From: Chloroflexota bacterium
Lineage (GTDB): Bacteria; Chloroflexota; UBA11872
Reading direction: 5' to 3'
NCBI GenBank assembly: GCA_028874315.1
Contig: JAPPKM010000131.1
Span: 1 to 33,585 of the forward strand
Length of the DNA stretch: 33,585 nt
Under the pieces are notes generated by a model, which saw only the letters and a list, made by a program, of their open reading frames with translations, made no database searches and was not told the DNA's origin. Made by a program: the position numbers and the translations under genes. Shown here one piece after another: positions 18,096 to 25,129 of this stretch (position 1 is its first letter; each line of letters begins with the position of its first letter).

Positions 18096-18311
18096 CTATG
18101 GGGCCGCGCTGGGTGTGGGCGTGGCCTGGTAGCCGGCGCAACTCACGGAACTCACCCCACCGCAGCGCTCGGGCGCAATGACCGAGTAATAGTCCTGCCG
18201 CACCAGCTTCTCGTCGCCGCCGCAGCCGGCAACCGCCAACCCGACCAGCACTGCGGCGATCGCCGTGCTCACGCGCTGTCGGCTCCAGCGTGTTGACCGG
18301 TAGGCAGTCAT
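18096..18311 (-). CDS. Small lipoprotein
   Basis: Internal start MTAYRSTRWSRQRVSTAIAAVLVGLAVAGCGGDEKLVRQDYYSVIAPERCGGVSSVSCAGYQATPTPSAAP: signal peptide with lipobox LAVAGC. Lies 39 bp upstream of the sulfatase gene on the same strand. Confidence 0.65.
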   Translation of the reverse strand: MTAYRSTRWSRQRVSTAIAAVLVGLAVAGCGGDEKLVRQDYYSVIAPERCGGVSSVSCAGYQATPTPSAAP

Positions 18312-18460
18312 AGATCGTTCACCCTGAGGCGTGCGCTGCTTGCGTGAACCTAGCACGGGCAGCCTGGAGCTTCTGCTCCGGCTCCTTCTGACCCGCCGAA
18401 CGCAAGTGCCGCTGGGGCGTGCGAAGATCGTCAGCGAACCACCGCCCGGATGCATCCCGA

Positions 18461-20722
18461 ATGACCCTCACGGCACCTGAGCTAAACGTCGTTGGAACCA
18501 GCCCAATCCGCCACGACGGTGTCGATAAGGTCACCGGGCACGCGGTCTTCGGCGTCGACGTCAGCATTCCCGGCATGCTCCACGCCCAGGTGCTGCGCAG
18601 CCCCCACGCCCACGCGCGCATCGCCCGCATTGACACGTCGCGTGCCGAAGCCCTGCCCGGCGTCCTGGCTGCGATGACATCGGCCGACATCCCCTTGCCG
18701 CCGCTGGACGGTCCCCAGGCCTTCGGCAACGCCATCCACCTCAAGGCCATGAACGTCATGGCGCGTGACAAGGCCCTCTACCACGGCCATGCCGTAGCCG
18801 CCGTGGCGGCCACTTCGTCCCATATCGCCGCCGAGGCCCTGCGCCTGATCGACGTCGAGTACGAGATTCTCGACGCCGTTCTCGACGCCAAATCCGCCAT
18901 CGCCTCCGACGCCCCGATCCTGCACCCCCACCTGCGCATGGAGACCGCCGGCGCCTTCGCCGACGCCCCGAGCAACATCGCCAAGCACATCGTCCTGGAA
19001 GAAGGCGACATCGACGCCGGCTTCGCCGCCGCCGACCTGATCCTGGAGCGCGACTTCAGCACCTCCACCATCCACCAGGGCTACATCGAGCCCCACAACG
19101 CCACCGCCTTCTGGCGCGCCGACGGCACCCTTGAGATCCACTGCAGCACCCAGGGCCACTTCGGCGTCCGCAACGAGATCAGCCAGATGCTTGGCATCCC
19201 CATCTCGAACATTCGCGTCGTCCCGGCCGAAATCGGCGGCGGCTTCGGCGGCAAGCTCACCAACTACGTGGCGCCGATCGCGGTGGTCCTCGCCCGCAAG
19301 TCTGGTCGACCGGTCAAGATCACCATGGATCGCACCGAGACCCTGCTCGGCACCGGCCCCGCTCCCGCCGCCTTCATCCGCTGCAAGCTCGGCGCAACGT
19401 CGGAAGGCGACCTCACCGCGGCGCAGCTCACGATGCACTTCGAAGCCGGCGCTTTTCCCGGCTCCTCCGTCGGCGGCGCCGCCAATTGCGGCTTTGCGCC
19501 CTACCGGCTCAAGAACTTCCGCGTCGATGGCTACGACGTCGTCGTCAACAAGCCCAAGTCCCAGGCCTTCCGAGCGCCCGGCGCCCCCCAGGCCGCCTTC
19601 GCCGTCGAGGGTGTCATCGACGAGCTGGCCGAAACCCTGGGCATGGATCCCCTCGAGTTCCGCCTCCGCAACGCCTCCGGCGATGGCGACCTGCGCCCCA
19701 ACGGCACCCGCTTCAACGACATCGGCAACAGCGAGCAACTCCGCGTCGCCCGCACCACCGACCACTGGCAGTCGCCGGTCGCGCGGCAAAACGGCCGCCT
19801 CTGCGGACGCGGCGTCGCCAGCGGCTTCTGGGGCAACGGCGGCGGCACCTCATCCGCCACCGCCCGCCTCAACGGCGACGGCTCCGTCACCCTCCTGGAG
19901 TCCTCGCCCGACATCGGCGGCACCCGCACGTCCATCGCCATGCAACTGGCCGAGACCCTCGGCATCGGCGCGGACCGCGTCCATCCCCGCATCCCCGACA
20001 CCGACGCCATCGCCGAAGGCGGCAACGCTGCCGGCAGTCGCACCACCTTCGCCACCGGCTGGGCCGCCATCGAAGCCGGCCAGGACCTTCAACGCAAGAT
20101 GCGCGACGCCCTGGCCGACATCTGGGACGTGGCCGAGTCGAACATCGATGTCTCGCGGGAAGGCTTTGCCGCCAACGGCTACGCCGTTGACTTCGCCGAG
20201 GCCGCCCGCCTGATTGTGCGCGAGGGTGAGGCCCCCGTCGGCGTCGCCACCACCACGCCAACCCTTCCCGGCCCCTCCTTCGCCACGCACATCGTCGACG
20301 TGGCCGTCGATCCCGAAACCGGCAAAGTCGACGTCCTCCGTTACACCGCCGTTCAGGATGTCGGCAAAGCCGTCTATCCGCCCTACGCCAGCAGCCAGAT
20401 CGAGGGCGGCGTTGCCCAGGGCATCGGCTGGGCCATCACCGAGGGCTACACCTACGACGACGCCGGCCGCATGACCAACACCTCGTTCCTCGACTACCGC
20501 ATGCCCACCGCGTTGGACGTCCCGAACCTGGAAATCGTCATGGTCGAGTACCCGAATCCCGGCCACCCCTACGGCGTGCGCGGTGTCGGCGAACTGCCGA
20601 TCGTCCCGCCCCTGGCCGCCCTCGCCAACGCTATCCATAACGCCACCGGCGGCCGCATCTGCCATCTCCCCGCCTCGCCGGTCCGGGTACTGGAAGCGGT
20701 CATCTCAGCTCGAAACGAGTAG
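18461..20722 (+). CDS. Xanthine dehydrogenase/aldehyde oxidase family molybdopterin-binding subunit
   Basis: Internal start MTLTAPELNVVGTSPIRHDGVDKVTGHAVFGVDVSIPGMLHAQVLRSPHAHARI. AEIGGGFGGKLTNYVAPIAVVLARKSGRPVKI; PKSQAFRAPGAPQAAFAVEG; C-terminal GVRGVGELPIVPPLAALANAI (catalytic-Glu region). Confidence 0.94.
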   Translation: MTLTAPELNVVGTSPIRHDGVDKVTGHAVFGVDVSIPGMLHAQVLRSPHAHARIARIDTSRAEALPGVLAAMTSADIPLPPLDGPQAFGNAIHLKAMNVMARDKALYHGHAVAAVAATSSHIAAEALRLIDVEYEILDAVLDAKSAIASDAPILHPHLRMETAGAFADAPSNIAKHIVLEEGDIDAGFAAADLILERDFSTSTIHQGYIEPHNATAFWRADGTLEIHCSTQGHFGVRNEISQMLGIPISNIRVVPAEIGGGFGGKLTNYVAPIAVVLARKSGRPVKITMDRTETLLGTGPAPAAFIRCKLGATSEGDLTAAQLTMHFEAGAFPGSSVGGAANCGFAPYRLKNFRVDGYDVVVNKPKSQAFRAPGAPQAAFAVEGVIDELAETLGMDPLEFRLRNASGDGDLRPNGTRFNDIGNSEQLRVARTTDHWQSPVARQNGRLCGRGVASGFWGNGGGTSSATARLNGDGSVTLLESSPDIGGTRTSIAMQLAETLGIGADRVHPRIPDTDAIAEGGNAAGSRTTFATGWAAIEAGQDLQRKMRDALADIWDVAESNIDVSREGFAANGYAVDFAEAARLIVREGEAPVGVATTTPTLPGPSFATHIVDVAVDPETGKVDVLRYTAVQDVGKAVYPPYASSQIEGGVAQGIGWAITEGYTYDDAGRMTNTSFLDYRMPTALDVPNLEIVMVEYPNPGHPYGVRGVGELPIVPPLAALANAIHNATGGRICHLPASPVRVLEAVISARNE

Positions 20723-20759
20723 CCAACCCAGGCCCAGAACCACCACGGAGTTCCCACCA

Positions 20760-21659
20760 ATGCCAACCGACCTACCCACCGCAACCCTCGGCCGCACCGG
20801 ACTTGACATAACCCGCCTCGGCCACGGCGCCATGGAAATCCGCGGCGCCCCCCGCGGTCGCGACATCAGCGACGATGACGCCCGCCGCATCCTCACCGCC
20901 GTCCTCGACTCCGGCATCACCTACATCGACACGTCCAACGACTACGGCCGCAGCGAAGAGCTGATGGGCCGCTACATCGGCTCCCGCCGCGACGAATACA
21001 TCCTCGCCACCAAGTGCGGCTGCATCCCCGGCGGCGGCGAGCACATCTGGACTCGAGAAAACATGTTCCGCGGCCTCGAGCAAAGCCTGCGACGCCTCAA
21101 GACCGACTGCATCGACGTCATGCAGCTCCACAACGCCACCGTCGAGCAGTGCGAAGCCGAGGGCGTCGTGGACACCCTCCAGGACATGCGCGCCCAGGGC
21201 AAGGTCCGCTGGATCGGCGCCTCAACCACTCTCCCGCACCTGCCCACCTACATCCAGTGGGGCGTCTTCGACGTCTTCCAGATCCCCTACGCCGCCGTCC
21301 TCCGCGAGCACGAGGAATGGATCACGAAGGCCGCCCAGGCCGGCATCGGCACCGTCATCCGCGGCGGCGTCGGCAAGGGCCAACCCGGCGTAGGCCTCGC
21401 GTCCGCCGACCGCTGGACGCCCTACGAAAAGGCCGGCCTCGACGACCTCCGCGAAGAAGGCGAAAGCCCCACCGCCTTCATGCTCCGCTACACCCTCTCC
21501 CACCCCGACGTCCACACCATCATCGCCGGCACGGCCAACCCGGACCACCTCGCCGAAAATGTCGCCACCGCCCACCGCGGCGCCCTTCCCCCCGACACCT
21601 ACGCCGAAGCCAAACGCCGCCTCAACCAGGCCGGCGAGTCACCCGACTCCGCGGGCTGA
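20760..21659 (+). CDS. Aldo/keto reductase family protein
   Basis: Internal start MPTDLPTATLGRTGLDITRLGHGAMEIRG. GITYIDTSNDYGRSEELMGRYI, LATKCG, RGLEQSLRRLKTDCIDVMQLHN, IRWIGAS-like KVRWIGAST. Confidence 0.92.
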   Translation: MPTDLPTATLGRTGLDITRLGHGAMEIRGAPRGRDISDDDARRILTAVLDSGITYIDTSNDYGRSEELMGRYIGSRRDEYILATKCGCIPGGGEHIWTRENMFRGLEQSLRRLKTDCIDVMQLHNATVEQCEAEGVVDTLQDMRAQGKVRWIGASTTLPHLPTYIQWGVFDVFQIPYAAVLREHEEWITKAAQAGIGTVIRGGVGKGQPGVGLASADRWTPYEKAGLDDLREEGESPTAFMLRYTLSHPDVHTIIAGTANPDHLAENVATAHRGALPPDTYAEAKRRLNQAGESPDSAG

Positions 21660-21706
21660 CCACGCCGGGCCCTGGCCGCGCTTCGGCGGCTAGCCTCGCC
21701 CCGCGC

Positions 21707-21901
21707 CTACGTCCAAAACCGGCCGATCACCGAAGCGATCGTGCCGGCGAACATTGCCGCGGCCAGCACCGACCCAACCATCCACTTGATAAGGCGCGTC
21801 TCCAGGGCGTGCAAATCGGCCTTGGTCGCGACGCTGGCGGCCATCGCATCAATCCTGGACAGCCGGCGCTCAGTTTCCAGGGCGTGCAGCTCGACCGTCA
21901 T
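21707..21901 (-). CDS. Small coiled-coil protein with C-terminal transmembrane helix (paralog 3)
   Basis: MTVELHALETERRLSRIDAMAASVATKADLHALETRLIKWMVGSVLAAAMFAGTIASVIGRFWT. Same layout as 7836..8108 and 8199..8417. Start could be 21913 (MEEPMTVEL). Confidence 0.65.
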   Translation of the reverse strand: MTVELHALETERRLSRIDAMAASVATKADLHALETRLIKWMVGSVLAAAMFAGTIASVIGRFWT

Positions 21902-22098
21902 CGGCTCCTCCATGAACCGGGATCCCGGATTCCTGTCGTCCAGACGATGGTGGCCCACCGCACCGCCCAGCAAGAGAGCCTGCAGAAATCCTAGCGCACG
22001 GCCCTCAATTCGAGCGCCAGAATCGTTGCGCAACTCGGCCTCACTCGGACCCGTCCCTCACGAGCTACGGCTGCCGCGTTGAACCCGTTAATCGAATC

Positions 22099-22140
22099 GG
22101 GCCGCGGTCCCGGACAGAGGAGTCCGGGAGACCGCGGCCC
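22099..22140 (-). terminator. Strong GC-rich hairpin, candidate terminator of the selenoprotein gene
   Basis: GGGCCGCGGTC-CCGGAC / AGAGGA loop / GTCCGG-GA-GACCGCGGCCC. 17-nt arm fully paired to a 19-nt arm with a 2-nt bulge, 18 bp downstream of the stop at 22159. No clear U-tract. Confidence 0.6.
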
Positions 22141-22158
22141 GTTCGTCAATCAGTCGAG

Positions 22159-22410
22159 CTACCCGGAAATCGCCGCGCTCACCAGCGGCAGAACCTCTCC
22201 ATCCTCCGCGTGACGCCCCAGCGCCTTCTTCGAGAACACGAGGTCGCCATCAACGACCACCTCGAACACGCCGCCGCCCGAAGGCATCAGCGTCATCTCG
22301 CCCACGTCGGTTCCATGCTCTCCCAGGATTTCTTCCGTCGCACGGACGGCTTTAGGGAGATAGTTTCATTGGCTGCAGTATTCGATCGAAACCCTGGCGC
22401 CGCGTCCCAT
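22159..22410 (-). CDS. SelW/Rdx (SelT/SelW/SelH) family selenoprotein; UGA at 22366-22368 read as Sec
   Basis: Missing from the ORF track because of the in-frame TGA. My manual translation: MGRGARVSIEYCSQUNYLPKAVRATEEILGEHGTDVGEMTLMPSGGGVFEVVVDGDLVFSKKALGRHAEDGEVLPLVSAAISG*. CxxU motif and PSGGGVFEV..DG.LVFSKK..GR typical of Rdx proteins. Shine-Dalgarno AGGGAG 7 nt before the ATG. Confidence 0.88.
22319..22360 (-). promoter_or_regulatory. Candidate bacterial SECIS element
   Basis: Minus strand, after the UGA: lower stem UCUCCC (22360-22355) with GGGAGA (22324-22319); upper stem CCGUC (22349-22345) with GACGG (22339-22335); apical loop CGUGC with G at the second position. Upper stem begins 16 nt after the UGA. 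Confidence 0.7.
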
Positions 22411-22495
22411 GTTGCGCTCCCTCGTATTGCGGGTCGGCTGTTTCAACGGCCCTATTGTGGCATGGGCTCCGGGGATCCCCGCAACTTCATCCCCT

Positions 22496-25015
22496 TCACC
22501 CGCAGTCTGCCCGCACGTCAATCGGCAGGTCGATCTCGCCAAACCAGGACTCCTTAACCACGCCCAGCGTCAGCGTGTAGGGTCCCGGCGCGGACGGTGC
22601 CTGCACGCCTCCCTCAAAGGCCATCCCGGATCCCGTCCCGATTCCTGGCCCGCGATAGGTCTGAACCTGCAGCAGCCGCCCTTCCAGGTCCTCCAGCCGT
22701 TGCAGCGTGAATCGATCATCCGGCGTCGACCAGCGGTATCCGACGTGGTGATCCTGGCCCCACGGCTGAGCGCCGCTGTTGAGCGCCTGCACCTGGGCGA
22801 GCGTGGTCTCCCCGGCGCGTAGGCAGGACGGCAGCTTCAGGATGCGCAGGTCCGCGGCAAGCGGAGCAAGTGCCTCAGCCTGAGCCGCGCGAACCTCCAC
22901 CTCCGCAACGACCTCCGGCGCATCGTCAATCGCCAACCGCACGCGATAGCGCCCGGCAGTAGCCGGCGCACGGCTGCGAACCAGGTCGAGCGCCGGAGCC
23001 ACGGAGCGAGCGGCAATGACTGGCGTCAGCCGCAGCCGCACATCCTGTCGCAAGGCCTCGCCACCCCCCAATGGCTCCCAGGTCAATGTGCCTGACGCAA
23101 TCCGCTGACCTGCCGGCGGAACCCACGCGCGCTCTGCCGGGTTGGAAACTGTGACTGACACATCGATCAACGCATCGGCCGCAACTGCGGACGCCAGTGC
23201 CAGCCCGATCTCTAGATTGGACAACGAATTGATCGGTGGTGTACTCGGCGGACCCATGTAGGTCACGACAAATCGCTCGATCTCGTGCGTCGCTGCCGAC
23301 GGCTGCATGGCTCTGATCACGGCCAGCCAGCCCTCCGCCTGGTCCGGAGGCAAGAAGTCCCGGTCCAGTACGACCGTTCGGACTCCCAGAGCAAGCAGCG
23401 CCTCCAGAACATCGCGCCGGTCTTCGTCGTCGGCCCAGAACGTCATGCGCGCCAGCTGCGAGGTCCCACGCGGCTCGTACCCCGAATACCCATCCACGAT
23501 GGGCTGACGACCTCCGTTCAGCGTCCACAGCGCCCGCTGCACGTTTCGAACCTGCAGCTCGTGGATCCCTCGAACGTCCAAACCCAGCCGCTCCCCGGCC
23601 ATCGGAATAAAGGCCACCGGCCCGTCGGGCCCTTCGGCCAGCGCTGCTTGCAGGCCCCGGTTGTAAGGAATCGGCACACCCGCCGTCGGCACCCGCGCGG
23701 CTTCCACGATCAGAAGCCCGAACAGCCCCGCCGCGACGACATAGGCCGGCCAACGTGCGAGGCGGCGCCAGCGCATGAGCTGGTCAACAGCAACGGCGGC
23801 CAACAGCGCCGTGGCCAGCACCATCCCAACCGCCAGGAACTCCGGATTGCGCAGCGCGGTGAATCCCGGAACCACCTCGCGCAGGGCCGCGAACGGCAGC
23901 CGCACCCCCGTCAATTCGCCGTTCCACCAGAGTTCCGGTCCCAGCGTCAGGCCGAACATGAACAGTCCGCAGAAGCCCAGTCCGATGGCTACCGCGCGCA
24001 GACGCGGCGCCGCAACGCCGGCGGCCAATCCCACGCACGCGAGTGCGGCTGGGACCAGCGCGGGAAAGCTCACGCCGAATCCCTCAATGCGGTCGACAGC
24101 CGCCCGAAACCAGTAGTGCGAACGTGTCGCCACCGGCAGATAGTCCGGCAATCGCGCGCTGAGCTGCCGCGTCTCGTCAATGGTCCTCACCTCCTGGTTG
24201 TCCAGCCAGAACGCCAGATAGCCGGTCAGCAGTGGTACGAACGGAAGGGCCGCAACTGCCGTGCCCAAGACCGCGTGCACCGCCAGCCGCCGATCAACGC
24301 GCGGCAGGCGTCGCGAAACGACGGCCGCGCCGATCAGGACAAGCAGCGTCACCAGGGCGATGAACCCCAGGTATATGCCGGTCGCAAACTGAATCAACAC
24401 GCACAGCCACGCCCCGCTGAACTTCCACCAGGTCGGCCGCCGCAAGAACCAGAACCAGCAGGCCAGCGCCAGCGGCGTCCACCAGGCCATCAACAGGTGG
24501 TGATACTGAAAAAACTCCTGCGAGACGGGCGCAAAGCCAAAGACGAAGCCGGCCACCACGGCAGGCGCCCAGCGACCAAGCAGGAACCAGGCCGCTGCCG
24601 CCGCCGCCGCCGCATTCAGCACCGGACTGGCAATAGTCAGCACATTGATCCCGGCTCCCGGCCCGAACAACGTCGCCACCGGCACGTACACCGGCAGCCC
24701 GCCCAACAGAAGGTGCGTATAGAACACCGAGTCCCCCATGCCGTAATACATGAGGCCTTCGAAGAACCGCTGCGGTTCGCTCAACAGCGACACCCGCGCC
24801 CACTCCATCGAATAGAGAAACAGCACGTTGTCCTTGTGACCCAGGTGAAACTGGTCCCCAGGCAGCGGCGGCAGCGTGGCCAGCGCCGCCGCGATATACA
24901 ACGCCCCCGCGGCCGCCAGCTGCAAGGGCCATCGCAGCCGCCCGGCGGCCAGCAAGCGCAGCCGGACCGGGCGAGGCCCCACGCTTCGTTTATCGGGCTC
25001 TGCGACGAACGACAT
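22496..25015 (-). CDS. Large polytopic membrane protein, GT-C/YfhO-like, with extracytoplasmic C-terminal domain
   Basis: 839 aa. Many hydrophobic segments in the first ~440 residues (LGHKDNVLFLYSMEWARVSLLSEPQRFFEGLMYYGMGDSVFYTHLLLGGLPVYV...), then a soluble beta-rich C-terminus. Confidence 0.75.
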   Translation of the reverse strand: MSFVAEPDKRSVGPRPVRLRLLAAGRLRWPLQLAAAGALYIAAALATLPPLPGDQFHLGHKDNVLFLYSMEWARVSLLSEPQRFFEGLMYYGMGDSVFYTHLLLGGLPVYVPVATLFGPGAGINVLTIASPVLNAAAAAAAAWFLLGRWAPAVVAGFVFGFAPVSQEFFQYHHLLMAWWTPLALACWFWFLRRPTWWKFSGAWLCVLIQFATGIYLGFIALVTLLVLIGAAVVSRRLPRVDRRLAVHAVLGTAVAALPFVPLLTGYLAFWLDNQEVRTIDETRQLSARLPDYLPVATRSHYWFRAAVDRIEGFGVSFPALVPAALACVGLAAGVAAPRLRAVAIGLGFCGLFMFGLTLGPELWWNGELTGVRLPFAALREVVPGFTALRNPEFLAVGMVLATALLAAVAVDQLMRWRRLARWPAYVVAAGLFGLLIVEAARVPTAGVPIPYNRGLQAALAEGPDGPVAFIPMAGERLGLDVRGIHELQVRNVQRALWTLNGGRQPIVDGYSGYEPRGTSQLARMTFWADDEDRRDVLEALLALGVRTVVLDRDFLPPDQAEGWLAVIRAMQPSAATHEIERFVVTYMGPPSTPPINSLSNLEIGLALASAVAADALIDVSVTVSNPAERAWVPPAGQRIASGTLTWEPLGGGEALRQDVRLRLTPVIAARSVAPALDLVRSRAPATAGRYRVRLAIDDAPEVVAEVEVRAAQAEALAPLAADLRILKLPSCLRAGETTLAQVQALNSGAQPWGQDHHVGYRWSTPDDRFTLQRLEDLEGRLLQVQTYRGPGIGTGSGMAFEGGVQAPSAPGPYTLTLGVVKESWFGEIDLPIDVRADCG

Positions 25016-25129
25016 AGCGCAGGTTAGCCAGTCACGCCCGCCCGTCCGACGTGTTGCCAGCGGCGCGGCCCTGGCGCACAGTGAGCCTCAGCCCGCCGCC
25101 TGGCTTCGCACACCCATGGAGGTGACGCA

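Noticed and set aside
18482-19789. 435-aa minus-strand ORF
   Set aside because: Antisense to the Mo-hydroxylase gene; Gly/Ala/Val/Asp-biased mirror frame with no domain pattern.
22210-22557. 115-aa plus-strand ORF (MTPQRLLREHEVAINDHLEHAA...)
   Set aside because: Antisense to the selenoprotein gene, which has far better evidence (family motif, Shine-Dalgarno, SECIS-like hairpin).
23285-25027. 580-aa plus-strand ORF
   Set aside because: Antisense to the large membrane protein; Arg/Gln/His-rich mirror frame.
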